Part shown: positions 1 through 10,520 of the stretch, one piece after another
Layout of the letters: each line of letters starts with the position of its first letter
Numbering within the stretch: position 1 is the first letter of the stretch
Origin: Bimuria novae-zelandiae CBS 107.79
Lineage: Eukaryota; Ascomycota; Dothideomycetes; Pleosporales; Didymosphaeriaceae
Reading direction: 5' to 3'
DNA: 35,953 bases
Assembly (NCBI GenBank): GCA_010015655.1
Contig: ML976739.1
Span: 18,903-54,855, forward strand
Notes under the pieces: generated by a model
Seen by the model: only the letters and a program-made list of their open reading frames with translations
What the model was told of the DNA's origin: nothing
Databases searched by the model: none
Position numbers and translations under genes: made by a program

Positions 1-136
1 TAATAAGGACTCTAAGCGTTTACCTAAGTCCCTGTCCATCACGCTCTATAGTACCCGCCGCTAATAGTACTATTAATAAACCTGCGTCTTACTCTCTTAA
101 AGAGACGCCTTACGACCCCTAAATCGCTTTCCTACA

Positions 137-1870
137 ATGCCTTTCACCGACCACCTTACAAAGGAAGAACAGGCGCTTATTAACAAGGATAGCTAGGGCT
201 AGCCCCTTAATATTAATAAGAATATAGACATCACGAAAATTAATATAAAGAGTGTAAACACATACATCCTCTTCTACTACCGGATCTCCCGAAACAAAGA
301 ATAAGAGGACTATAAGCTATAGGAGCAGATGACTATTATCTTTAAAGGATAGCTAAAAGAACTCTTTAATAAAGGTAATAAATCTCTTATTACTAAATTA
401 CGAGACCACCTACGCAAGCAAGGCGTCTTTATAGCCAAGAATAGCAAGTTAATTGCCTATAATATTGCAGAAGCACTGCAGGGCGACTATTATAAATAGA
501 CTAATAAAGAGGTTGCTTACTAGCTTAAAATAAACAAGAGGTTTAACTCGCGCTTTAATCTAAATCTTGCGACATCGCCTCTATATAATACGCCTCTATT
601 ATAGTAATCTTCTTAATAACCCTCTACGCACCTTGCTTCTCCTTAATTAGCTCTAATAGCACGCACTATTTACTAACCTATACCTCTACTAAAATAGTAG
701 CCTACCACATACCTGCCCCCTTATTAGCAGCACAACGCGCCTTTATCCTCTACGCAGTAGCTGAACCAGTATAATACGTATAACCCCCATCTGTAGCACG
801 AAAGCCCTATAGACGCCACACGTCTTAATAACACACATTAACTTATTACAGACCTCTACAAGCTATACGACAATAAGAAGCGCTTTAGAGGTAAGCTATA
901 TAACGTGTTTAACACTAAATTTAGAATCTTCCGAGACAATTGCAGCAAGATAGGGCTACCTAAGTAATACTAAGATTAAGCTTTTTCTATTATGCTAAAA
1001 GACAGAGCGTCTAACTACTACTATAACTACCTCGCGGGTCAGGGCTATAATCTTAAGACAATAATAGGTATAATAAAGAGCCACTCCTATAATAAGGAGA
1101 ATTGTTAATTATACCTTAGCAAGTAGAGAATAACCACGCTAGCACGTATAATTAGCGCCTACCCTAATAAATCTCGTCTTAATGCTCTCTAATTACTTAT
1201 TAATAAGCTCTAGAAGCTTTAACGCGGGCTAGACTATAACTACTAAGGTAATAACGTACTACGCGAATAACTACTTAACGCGTATAGTAGTATTAAGGAC
1301 TATAACTTTACCCTCTTCGCCCTAGCGCCTACTTTTAAAGGCCTCTACTTTACTCTACGCTTATTTATTAGCGCTGCCACCCGCTCGCACGAGGCGCGCA
1401 ATCTAAGCCTAACGTAATATACTACTAATAAGGAGTATTAGAACTACTATAACTTCTAATACCCCTATAAGGATAACCCCAACGCAAACGGCTATAAGTA
1501 GTACTAGACTAATAAGACCTACAGAGGTAAAGGCTCGTAGAGAGGTTAAGGTAATAAATTGCAAAAATTCTTATTACGCTTCTCGCCGCAAGACATTAAT
1601 AACTATAGACCCTATTAAGGTAACTCTTAAGGGTCACCCTTCTAACAGCCACTGCCACCTAAGTAACTACAATCTTAAAAGAAATGCTTTATTTGCAGTA
1701 AACCTAGCTACTAATTAATAAAGCACTCTAGGGATAAGCGCAAGTAATCCTATTATAAATTTTACTAAACAGCGTTAGCCTACTCATATAACGCGCAACC
1801 TAACGTTACTAACTTTTACGCTTTCCTAACTAAGTACGAAGGTATCGAAATTAATAATAAGGCCTAGTAA
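137..1870 (+). pseudogene. copia Gag remnant (first element)
   Basis: An ATG at 137-139 opens a reading that begins MPFTDHLTKEEQALINKDS and continues in one frame only if many stop codons are ignored. It would encode the structural Gag protein that packages element RNA in virus-like particles. Near 1680-1745 a degraded zinc-knuckle region reads KKCFIC, followed by a Lys-His-Ser-Arg-Asp-Lys tail typical of fungal copia Gag. At least one of its Cys codons now reads TAC (Tyr), which is a G-to-A change. Downstream it runs into the protease region. I infer the Gag identity from position and the knuckle; the N-terminal part has no motif I can name. Confidence 0.7.
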
Positions 1871-2039
1871 ATACTCGCTATGGAAATAATAACTAAGAGA
1901 GATTAGTTTATTACTAAGTTCTCTAGTATAATTAACGGCAATTAGATAATTACCTACTTAAATAACTAAGCTATATACTACGCGACTACACGAATTAACG
2001 TGTTTAGGGCTATAGATAACACGCTCGCCACTATATTTA

Positions 2040-2420
2040 CGTTTAAGGATTAATATAATAAGAAAGTCTTTTAGGGCATTATGCCTAACACGGGAGCCTC
2101 AGGCGTCTCGATAGCTAGAGAACTATAAGCGACTACTCTATAGGCAGCCACAAGCTTGCAAATAGATACCTTAATAGCTAGGCAGCACCAAATCCACTTT
2201 AGCAAAGGCCAGGCAATTACATCCATAGGCACCCTACACGTCGACATAGTAATTAGTAAAGTCACGTTCCACGTGCTACCTACTAATACGCCATTCTTGC
2301 TCTATCTAACCAACATAGATAGACTAGGCGTTAGATATAACAACCTGCGCAACGTACTAGTCCAGGGCAACTAGCTACACCTAGTTATACGTAAATAGGG
2401 CCATCCATGGCTCCTTGTGA
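2040..2420 (+). pseudogene. copia aspartic protease remnant (first element)
   Basis: The reading around 2078-2120 is GIMPNTGASGVSIARE. This is the retropepsin active-site signature with the catalytic Asp replaced by Asn, a G-to-A change. The open stretch 2156-2374 follows with a strand-rich segment ending in N-L-R-N-V-L-V-Q-G-N, then R-K-stop-G-H-P-W. That block is typical of the protease to integrase linker of fungal copia polyproteins. The protease normally cuts the Gag-Pol precursor. Loss of the Asp and the surrounding stops mean it is dead. It lies in frame order between Gag and integrase. Confidence 0.75.
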
Positions 2421-2439
2421 ATTAACCTAAACGCACCGC

Positions 2440-3470
2440 AGCCGCCAGCTACCACCTTATAAAGACTAAGCTACGCCAGCTCCACCGACGATTTAGCCAC
2501 CTATTAGCTTGTTAGCTCTACGACTTGCTTATTCACGCTAGCTATAATAACGTCTATAAAGAGCTTATTAATAAGCTCGTTAAGTACTACTAATAGTGCT
2601 AACTAAATTAGAAAGCACCTAGACGCTTTAGATTTAAGCTTAAGGAACTAGACCTAGACTTTAACTACAAGGTAATTGTTAACATTATGTACCTAAATAG
2701 AAAACCTATCTTATATATAGTTAACGACGCGACTGCCTTTTAAGCTGCTTGCTTCTTTAAAGATACATTAGCCGCAAGCACTTAGAACGCTTTACGGCAT
2801 TACTAGATTAATACCTACCTTAGACCACCTAAGTATCTTGTCTATAACGCCGGCAGGAACTTTATTTCTACTAAATTTAAGTAACTTGCCAAGTCACTAT
2901 TAATTAATATTAAAAAAGTACCTATAGAAGCTCATAATAGCGTAGGCAAGATAGAGTAGTACTATGCTTTATTATAACGTGCTTTTAAGACTATTTAAGC
3001 TAATTTACCTATAATAATAGACAGGCAGCTTATCTTGCAAATAGCTATTAAAGCTATTAACGACACTATAGGTCCTAATAGCCTAGTGCCTACGCTCCTT
3101 ATCTTTGGCGCCTACCCACGAATAATAGAAAACTTTCCCTCGTCGCTATTAATTACTTAACGCGCTGCTATTATTAAAAAGGCTATAAGAGAGGTATAAC
3201 GGGTACACGAGACGCGCCAAATTAACAATACGCTAGCAACGCGCAATAGACCTACGATGCTTAAAATAACTACACTACCTATTAACTCTAACGTGCGCGT
3301 TTGGCGCGAGAAGGATAGATAGATAGGGCCCTATAAGCTTATTACTATAATAAATAAGACCTATATAATATAGCTGCCGCATGGCCCTACAAATTTCCGC
3401 TTAACGATTGTTAAGCCGTACTACACGGATACCTCCCCGACAAACAACGAACCAGCCACGCCACTAGCAA
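2440..3470 (+). pseudogene. copia integrase remnant (first element)
   Basis: A gag-pre-integrase zinc region with His residues and a later C-x2-C is followed by the integrase core. The first catalytic Asp region reads VNIMYLN where Asp codons are expected. The second reads YNAGRNF, again Asn for Asp. The third region reads VGKIE, so the Glu is kept. The two Asp-to-Asn changes are G-to-A, as RIP makes. Integrase inserts element cDNA into the genome. The tail (to about 3440) reads PHGPTNFRLTIVKPYYTDT, the usual end of this domain in fungal copia elements. Many TAG/TAA codons interrupt the frame. Confidence 0.75.
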
Positions 3471-3569
3471 TTGACAATAAGGATAATAGCTACCTAATAA
3501 ATATGCTAGACAACGGAGACGATAACTAGGATAAAGACAGCAAAACTAGTGTAACTAACTAGCATTAAG

Positions 3570-5390
3570 AACAAGCTTCTAAACTCCCTTAATAAAAACG
3601 CGGCCAACCTAAAGGTAGTAAAAACAAGCCTAAAGCTACTATAGCCCGCGCGAACCCTCCTAGGATAGCTTGTGCAGCTTCTACAGCGTACACTATTTAC
3701 ATAGCGCCTAACGAAGCTTACATGATAGAGGTCTTTATAACGCATAAAGAGAATACTAACTAGCTACTTTCTGTTTAGTTGCGTAAAGAGCAAAGGATAA
3801 CTACACCTAGCTAACTATTTAAGCTATTAGATAATAAGGAAATTAACAGCCTTATTACTAACGGAGTTTTTTGCTTTGAGCAATACGATCCCTGTAAGCA
3901 CTAAGAATAGATTTTTAAGTCGTAACTAGTACGCGAAATTAAAGGTAAGACTACTACTACCCTATACGAGAAATCACGCCTTGTAGTGCAAGGCTATTAA
4001 GACGACGGCAAAGTAATAATCCTCACCTAATTACCGACTATCTAGCAAGCTAGCTAATAAATTATACTAGCTATTGCTCCTTCACTTATGCGTAATAGAG
4101 TTATATTAATAAATAAAGAGATCTCGCTCTGGCTGCGAGATATTACCTAAGCATATATATAGTCACGCATAAAGCTTAACTAAGTAGTTATTACCCACTT
4201 ACCTAAGGAAATTAAATACAAGTATCCACCTAGCACGGTCATAATAGTTGAGAAGCCCCTATACAGCCTAGCTAAAGCTAGTACCTATTAGTAGGCAACG
4301 TACAGCGCTCATTATAAGGAAAAGCTTTACATAGAGACCTTAATATATAACCTATACCTGCTTATAACCACTACCTAGGACGCCTTTGGCATAGTAGGCA
4401 TATAGACTAACAATACACTTATCCTCGCGGATAAATGTTTCTCTGACCTAGAGGAGAAGGAGTTAACGTTTATAGCTAAGCTAAAGGAGAAGCTAACACC
4501 TACTACTCTATTAATTTTTAATAGCTATGTCCTATTAATTGATCACACTAGCAAGCTCTTACTACGATAAAAGGATTAGGGCAAGAAGATTTAGCTTATT
4601 AACGTAAGCTTAGCTAACTATTAATAATAGTATATTAAGTAAAGGGCTCGCGGCGCCTACATCGCGAGCATCTACTAACTAGAGGCGACTTTTAACCTCT
4701 CTATTACCGCACAAACTTAAGAGCCTACTATTAATAACGTTAACGCGTTAAACAAACGCCTATAGTGGTAACTAAATAATCTTAATTGTAGCCTCACCTA
4801 TAAGGCACTTGACCTGGCTTAGGCTAAAGTTTTTATGTTTGTTAATGGCTCCTTCGCAAACAACAAAGATTTAAGTAGCTAGATTAGCTATATAATTATA
4901 GTAGCCATGGAAGACGCTGCTGACACGGAGTTTACTATTTATAGTAATCTTATTTACTAGAGCTCCGCGAAAAGCAAACGCGTGACCCGGAGCGTCCTTA
5001 CGTTAGAGATCTACGTAATAGTAGGAGGCGTTAATCTTGCCTACTCTATTACCTTAACGCTTGCCATGGTTATAAAGCAGCTTAGTCTGCTATCTCTCCC
5101 CCTAGTAGTTTGTACAGACTTATACTCACTGTATGAGTGTATTGTCAAGCTAGGAACGACTAAGGAAAAACGACTAATAATTAATATTATAGCCTTACGT
5201 CAATCCTATAAAAGAAGGGAGTTATTTGAGGTTTAATAGGTAAATGGCCAAGACAACCCTGCTAACGCTATAACAAAAACATCGCTAAATAAAGCCCTAA
5301 AAACTCTTATTAATACAAACTCGCTGCGCATACGAGTTAACGGATAGGTAACACGTAAGGACCCTACAAACTAGCTCTAATAATAATTAC
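3570..5390 (+). pseudogene. copia reverse transcriptase-RNase H remnant (first element)
   Basis: The segment begins with a basic linker (RGQPKGSKNKPKAT near 3600). Through 3720-4620 it reads as a copia RT, with stretches such as KSRLVVQGY and later IISLWLRDIT-like text broken by stops. RNase H follows: FMFVNGSFANNKD near 4835-4875 has Asn where the first catalytic Asp belongs. The longest clean stretch, 4982-5236, is the RNase H middle. The end, VNGQDNPANAITKTSLNKAL, is the usual C-terminal RNase H block of fungal copia. Stops and Asp-to-Asn changes rule out activity. Confidence 0.75.
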
Positions 5391-5760
5391 GACAACCACT
5401 ATAGTTATTACCTTCCGACTTTCGCAAATAGCCTCTCCAGCAAGTATACACCTGATCCACACTTATTTTACTATAAAAGAAAAGCTGCCAGTGTCTGCAC
5501 TGCCTCGCCTTCCGCGCTAAGGGAACTGTGTAACCCAATTATACCCTTGTACCCCCTCACTTCCAGTTAACCTGATACTGTACCGAAACCCCTTCGCCTC
5601 CACACCACCTGGTACTCGCTCACATCCACGAGAACTGGAAGGAAGGTATATAGAACTATTACAGAACACACAGAAAATACAGACACTAGATACCAAAGAC
5701 AGAGAGTTACTTGTTCATTCCTTGCTACCTGTGAACCGACAAGTTTATTTATCTAGTACC
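5390..5760 (+). repeat. probable 3' LTR of the first copia element
   Basis: Directly after the end of the RNase H reading the base composition changes sharply: this 350-bp stretch is roughly balanced and shows little RIP, while both sides are AT-rich. It contains a TATA-like GGTATATAG near 5645, as an LTR promoter would. Position and composition make it the 3' LTR, but the partner 5' LTR is outside the window, so neither boundary nor the target duplication can be checked. Confidence 0.45.
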
Positions 5761-6835
5761 TTTTACTAGCTATTAGGATCTAGCTCTTGCTTTACTAGGG
5801 CGTATTTATACTAGTTAATAATAAATTATAAGATAGTTTACTATTTATAATTATATGTATACTATATTACTCGTAAAAGGAAATATAGTATTATAACACT
5901 AACTATTTAGTTCTAAGCCCTAAATAGTAGCCTTATAATCTAGGTATAGTTTATAAAGCACTCTACTTAGACTAGTAAGTTATTTTTAAAATTTTTAAGG
6001 CTATTACGGCCACGTTTTACTACTAATTATTAAGTATTTATGTCTAAATTTATAATACTTTATAATTTAGTAGTTTTAGAACTAATGCCGATGCGGAGGC
6101 AGGTAAGGTTATATAGGTTAAATTTATAGTTTAAAATAAAGTAAATATCCTTTAAATAGACGCCTAGGATCTACTTAATAAATTATATTATTTTTAAGAA
6201 GAAACGCTTACCTACTAAACTACTATTATTATTAGTTATTAGCGTAACGCTTTAATAAAGCTAAACTAGCTTTAGTATTACCTTTTTAGCCTCTAGCTTT
6301 TATATTCTTTTTTAGTATTAAAGCTCTTTATTTATAATTATAGTTTTATGGCTTACTATTAACTATATAGGCTATTACTAGGTAGGTATTATAGTTATCT
6401 AGCTATGCTAGGGCCGTTAAAGTAAGATAGGGTTAATAGTAGAGGTAGTGTTACTACTAGGAAAAGCTAGAAAGTTAGCTATAGTAAGCGTAATAAATTT
6501 TGCGCAGTATTCGTACGAATTCCTGCAGTGGCAATAAGGTAGTAGGTAGATGGGGGGGGGGGGGCATCGTCCGGATGCATCGCTTCTTTATAATGCTGCA
6601 CTTCTTTGTGTAGTGCTTGGCGGCTCGATCGAGTATAGAACCTTTTATCTATAAGACCTACAGCACCTAGATATACTAAGCGAGTTAAATAAACTTAAAA
6701 TATTTTAATAATAATTTACTATTTTATTTATTTAGCCTATTAAAATAGCAGCGGAGACTTTTGTTTATTTGGATTTGGCCGAGTTAAACAAAATCAAACA
6801 AAATTTTGACCCATGTTTGATTGTTGACAACTCTG
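5760..6835 (-). mobile_element. hAT transposon, terminal part, reverse orientation (copy A)
   Basis: On the minus strand the sequence starting at 6835 reads CAGAGTTGTCAACAA. These 15 bases are identical to the inverted right end of the hAT at 35190, and the next 170 bases align with the left end of that element at 17920. Most differences are C/T or G/A, with copy A less AT-rich. The outer 170 bp are therefore secure. The interior (5760-6660) is AT-rich and I cannot match it to the transposase of the other copy; it may include unrelated insertions. The opposite end is not in the window. The 8 bases after the terminus, CACATAAC at 6836-6843, would be its target duplication. Confidence 0.65.
6552..6564. 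repeat. G13 homopolymer
   Basis: Thirteen G in a row, inside a 150-bp patch (about 6500-6650) that is more GC-rich than the AT-rich sequence around it. Homopolymers this long are prone to assembly error. No function is apparent. Confidence 0.9.
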
Positions 6836-6843
6836 CACATAAC

Positions 6844-7279
6844 CGACTCGAATACCTCGCCGCCTGTGCCCCCTTAAGCGACATACTCGCTTGCCTACGA
6901 TGTGGTGGTCGCGACAACACCATTTTGCCTGATTAACCTTCGTTTGTTTCGCTGACTCTTTCAGAATTTAATATATTCTCATAGATGCCGGATTCTCTTA
7001 ATGGCTTATCCTGTGGTACAGTACCGCACATGCATACGGCTTCCACCACGTCTGCGGGAGATCCATGTACCACCATTCCCGCCTCATTCCAGAACACCAA
7101 AGAGGCGTATTTCTCAAACTTTAAGTCCCAACATAGCCCAGCAGTTGAACGGGTCGCTTAGAACCCCACAAGCCGTACAATCGTATGGAGCATCCACCTC
7201 TTTTGTCCTTACTTCCTCGGCAGGGACATCCAATTCCCTTACGCCAAATCTTCTCAGTACCACCTCTAGCGCGACACGC
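6844..7279. other. intergenic, no gene recognised
   Basis: Host-like composition begins right after the hAT terminus. The plus strand is open for a Ser/Thr/Pro-rich reading from 7001, but this looks like the antisense shadow of the minus-strand gene that follows. On the minus strand, a 60-codon open stretch (7114-7296) lies one frame off that gene and is rich in Cys; see the findings. Confidence 0.5.
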
Positions 7280-7729
7280 TCACAGCACGCCCTCACAATA
7301 CCCCACCCCGTTTCCCGTCACACACTCCGCCCACGCCCGCTCTCGACACCTCTCCCCTCCTCCTCTATCCCAACACGCTTCTCCAACCCGCCCACCCCAG
7401 TGCCTCACAACAGCCCACCCACCCACCGCACACCCCACGACAAACAGCGTAAACAGCAGTATCACGGCCACAATCCTTGCCCTGTTCTTCCTCCACCTCC
7501 GCCTCAGCACATCAATCGCTTTTCTCCGCCCATCACCCGTATCATGCGACATGTAGCCTCTGCGCCACGCAATCGAATCCAAGATGTCGAACGACTCTAT
7601 CGATGCTGGGGACGTGGGTGTATCTGAGATATCTGACTCGGCGTAGCGCGGGCAGATGATGGAGTTTGACAGCGCGCCGGTGTCGTCGAGGTACGGCGAA
7701 AACGGTACGGGGGTGCACTTTGCATGCAT
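7280..7729 (-). CDS. small single-pass membrane protein, hypothetical
   Basis: I do not recognise a family. The 149-residue reading has a plausible membrane-protein layout. Residues 1-75 are acidic and Ser/Thr/Pro-rich (YLDDTGALSNS, SDISDTPTSPASIESFDILD). Next comes a basic stretch (RRRWRKNRARI, about 78-88), then one hydrophobic segment of about 20 residues (VAVILLFTLFVVGCAVGGWAVV). The tail has four Cys. By the positive-inside rule the N-terminus would face the cytosol and the Cys-rich tail the lumen or outside. The start ATG at 7729 has CGACCA before it, acceptable for a fungal start, and a TATA-like run lies about 160 bp upstream. The other strand is also open here, so the call rests on the membrane layout. 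The C-terminus may be incomplete. Confidence 0.5.
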   Translation of the reverse strand: MHAKCTPVPFSPYLDDTGALSNSIICPRYAESDISDTPTSPASIESFDILDSIAWRRGYMSHDTGDGRRKAIDVLRRRWRKNRARIVAVILLFTLFVVGCAVGGWAVVRHWGGRVGEACWDRGGGERCRERAWAECVTGNGVGYCEGVL

Positions 7730-7884
7730 TGGTCGCGGCGCGGTCGGTAGTGATAAAGAGATCTGCGGGTCTGGTTTAGCTTCCGCTGTGCTCTTTGTGG
7801 AGAGGGAGCATTTGGATAAAGTGCGCCCACATTGCGGCTGGACTCACTGGTGCCATGCTCAGGGTATATATGTCTGAGTCGAGG

Positions 7885-7896
7885 ATATATATATAG
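7885..7896 (-). promoter_or_regulatory. TATA-like run upstream of the membrane-protein ORF
   Basis: An alternating TATATATATA run lies about 160 bp before the start codon at 7729 on the minus strand, and a second short one lies near 7866. Position fits a core promoter, but such runs are common by chance. Confidence 0.3.
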
Positions 7897-8986
7897 AGAG
7901 GAACTTGATGTGGGCTAGAACGAGGCTCTGTGTGTGTTTAGGTACATTTCGCCTTTATGAACCGGCAACAGCTCGCCGTGGCGATGAGACGGCAGTCTGC
8001 ACACCCCTGTGACGTACTTCGTGTGATACACATTCACCCAGGCGTACCCATGTGTGTCTACTCGCCTTTGGTCGTCCACCGCGTGTCTGCGCTGCGCTGC
8101 ACCTATGAAACATCGCGCATATCCGCAGACTGCGTCACTCTGAAACGGTCTTTAGGCGAACATATCATGCGCCAGGAACATCGCGGCAACAACGCCGTAA
8201 ATCGAGATGGAGATGCAAAATGCCCGAAGTCATCATGGACAAGGTGATTGTTTTCGTTGGGGGTTTCTAACTAATGCTCGCTGATGTGCATTTTGCTATT
8301 CGGCTCGCCCAACAAATTCAATCTGGATTCGCCGTGCCCGTATACGCAGGCTGCGTCCTAAACCGATGTCCTACCGCCAGGAATACCTGAACGATGGCCT
8401 CGCCTTTGCTCCCATACACGCCGAAGCAAAGAGAGGCAAGTAAAGTAAAGAAAACAAACGGGCAGTGTCAAGTGTGAGAGTGAAAACAGAAAGGTATCTC
8501 TTCTCGCCGAAATAGAAAGTGCGATTGGGCGAGTGAGCTTGAGTGTGCAGGTGCTGTCTCGGGGGGAATACTCCAGACCACCGTCCGGTTATACAATTTC
8601 AACCTGTCGCCTGTTCCACGCAGACCCCAGCCCCCTAAATTACGTGTCCACTATACATAAGGGATGCGCGGGGTGCTGTGTGCGAGGAATGCACCAAATC
8701 CATCTGCCCTTTTCTGCTTCCACCACGAGAAGTTTACGACTGTGAGATTTTTTCCGCAGGGTCGCAAGAACATAGGAAAACGCTAACAAACAGTGAAGAG
8801 TATGTCAGGAGGTACACGGAAATAAACGCTCGCAATGCCGAGATAATTGATCATGCCATGACGCGCACAAAGGCGATTTTTGGTACAAATGGATTAGATA
8901 GACCGAAGTGGTCTAGAGATGAGATGCCCGTCATGAAAGGAAGCTTTTGGATCGCTGACTGTTGTGGTACGACCGCGTGAAGCCCA
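7897..8986. other. intergenic between two minus-strand genes, no gene recognised
   Basis: This is the 3' flank of the cyclin and the upstream region of the membrane-protein ORF. Open stretches on the plus strand are short, overlap each other and have no recognisable motif. I see no RNA gene. Confidence 0.5.
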
Positions 8987-10249
8987 TCAGTACTGCGGCT
9001 GAGGCTGCAAGTACGTGTTCTGATAGTACTGAGCCTGATGCATGTTGGCTGGATGGTCTGGAGTCGGCGTGCTCGGAAGTGCGTGCGGCATTGGGTAAGA
9101 CTTGGCTATAAACTGCTCGTTCTCGGGGGTGATGGGCGGTGTGAGACATCCATGCTGCATGACAGCGGCTGAGTAGTGCGTCTTTTGGGGCGTCTGAGGT
9201 CCGTACGCATCCAACATTGACTTGGGCTCTTCCAGGTGGGTAGATGTCGGGGGTGTCGGAGGAGCTGCAGCCCGTCGAGCGATCTGTGCCTGACGCTGAA
9301 GGAACTCATCTACAGTGGTAGACACATTCGAGAGATGCATGGACGAATACTTGCGAGAAAGCACCTGGGAAGGTTGGTACAGATGGTTAGACAGACTCAT
9401 AACGGTTTGGGGGTCGTAGGTCGCAGCCCATTCAGACACCTTCTGGTCATTGCGGGAAAGGATGCACCGAGCAAGGGCAAGCGATGACCTAGCCAGTACT
9501 GATGGCCTAGTCGAGACGAATTCCTTGTGAAACAGCGCGATCTCGGAAATGTACAGCGCCATGTTCTCCACCTCAGGGTCGAAAGGACCTTCGGCAAGAG
9601 CGACCTGGAGGAAGGCGTCAACCGTTGGGTGGCCGATGATCCAGTTCAGAGTTTGTAGCACATGCCACTCCATTTGAGTGAACATTTCATCATCGTATAG
9701 TGAGCAGCACATTGACTTAAGCTCCCGCACTGTGGGCACTCGGTCCTTCTTGTCGCCGTACTTAGCAGCAATCAGCAGGGCTGCGCAGCCGACTAGCTGA
9801 TAGTGACGCTTGTAGACGACTCGGCGAGAGCAGTAGCGATCGAGGAGGTTGACGGCGAGGAAGAGAGTCTCGGGAAGCAGTTGGAATGCAGCGTGGGCCT
9901 CGACGAGGAAGTCGAGAAGGTACGGACGCATGAACCACTGGATCTCAGTCTGGATGTCGATCGAGTTGACGTCAGGCAGAGTTTGTGACTGGTCTCGTCA
10001 GCAATAGTGTGGCATCTCCGTAAAGCAAGCACGAACCTCCATGTATTCCATGTGGTCCATGATGTCCTCCTGGTATTCGTCTGCAGTCATTCTTGACAGC
10101 TCCTCGGCAAGGGCTCGCTGCTGCATGCGGGCGATCGCGCGGGCACGCTCCCTCTCTTCTGCTCGAATAGCATATATGCCATCGTCTTGTGCCTCGACAA
10201 AGTACGAGTTGCACGACCCATAGCGGGAATGGGGTTGTCGGAAAGCCAT
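8987..10249 (-). CDS. puc1: G1/S cyclin, Cln/Puc1 type, two exons
   Basis: Exon 1 is 10249-10037 and exon 2 is 9988-8987, giving 404 residues. The 48-bp intron (10036-9989) has donor GTTCGT, branch GCTGAC and acceptor CCAG, in phase 0; the join reads EYME-SQTLPDV. The cyclin N box covers about residues 83-200, with MRPYLLDFLVEAH (91-103), LLDRYCSRR (119-127), and ALLIAAKYGDKK (141-152). A second helical part follows to about 270. The C-terminal 130 residues are Pro/Gln-rich with many TP sites (PPTPP, QTPQK, LTPPITPE, STPTP), including one full CDK site, and look like a PEST degron. Such cyclins bind the main CDK and drive G1 to S entry and polarised growth. Family assignment is firm; the symbol is by family resemblance only. 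Confidence 0.92.
9989..10036 (-). other. coding intron of the cyclin gene
   Basis: Forty-eight bases, donor GTTCGT, branch GCTGAC 12 bases before the CAG acceptor. Removing it joins two frames that together give an unbroken cyclin; without it the reading stops after MPHYC. Confidence 0.9.
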
Positions 10250-10302
10250 TGCTTGTATGTGTGTGGGTTTGAAAGAGTGGACGTCCGGTCTCCTGGATAG
10301 AC

Positions 10303-10312
10303 TATATATTGG
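10303..10312 (-). promoter_or_regulatory. CCAAT and TATATA overlap upstream of the cyclin start
   Basis: On the minus strand CCAATATATAG lies 54-64 bp before the start codon. It could be a proximal promoter. If the leader intron at 10464-10520 is real, it would instead lie inside the transcribed leader. Confidence 0.3.
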
Positions 10313-10463
10313 CGTGAATTATGCTCGTGGTGAGAGTGGGAGCTCGACGAGCTGTATTAGAGAACGGCAGCCTGGTAGGCAAAGGACGGAAAGACTGTAA
10401 CTAGTTGGGTAATAGAGAAAGATCTTTAGGTGTTGAGAGGCGGAGACTCGATTATAACGGAGC

Positions 10464-10520
10464 CTAGAGTGGCATCCTGTTAGTCAAGTAGCAAGGAAGT
10501 CTGGACGCGTGATCTCATAC
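10464..10520 (-). other. candidate 5'-leader intron of the cyclin gene
   Basis: On the minus strand this 57-bp segment has every part of a fungal intron: donor GTATGA, branch TGACTAACA, and acceptor CTCTAG with the branch A about 10 bases away. No coding frame runs through it, so it would be an untranslated-leader intron. If so, transcription starts upstream of 10520. The MCB-type hexamer ACGCGT (10505-10510) lies inside it. Confidence 0.5.

Larger units (their letters stand above)
1..5760 (+). mobile_element. Ty1/copia-type LTR retrotransposon, RIP-degraded, 5' end outside window
   Basis: The body carries, in copia order, Gag with a zinc knuckle, protease, integrase, and reverse transcriptase-RNase H, all on the plus strand and all interrupted by many TAA/TAG codons. 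Many stops sit where the family has Trp or Gln; at about 2390-2425 the reading is R-K-stop-G-H-P-W-L-L-V-N, with the stop in place of a Trp. Order of domains (integrase before RT) defines copia rather than gypsy. The window opens in the 5' untranslated part, so no 5' LTR is visible. The last 350 bp are much less AT-rich than the body and are probably the 3' LTR. The element cannot be active. The exact right end is uncertain. Confidence 0.85.

Noticed and set aside
6516..6528. CGAATTCCTGCAG, a string also found in common cloning-vector polylinkers
   Set aside because: The match ends after 13 bases on both sides and the flanks are transposon sequence, so vector contamination is unlikely.
7001..7627. 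208-codon open frame on the plus strand, Ser/Thr/Pro-rich
   Set aside because: It lies opposite the membrane-protein frame and has no domain. Its Pro/Ser/Thr content is what the complement of the GC-rich minus frame would give.
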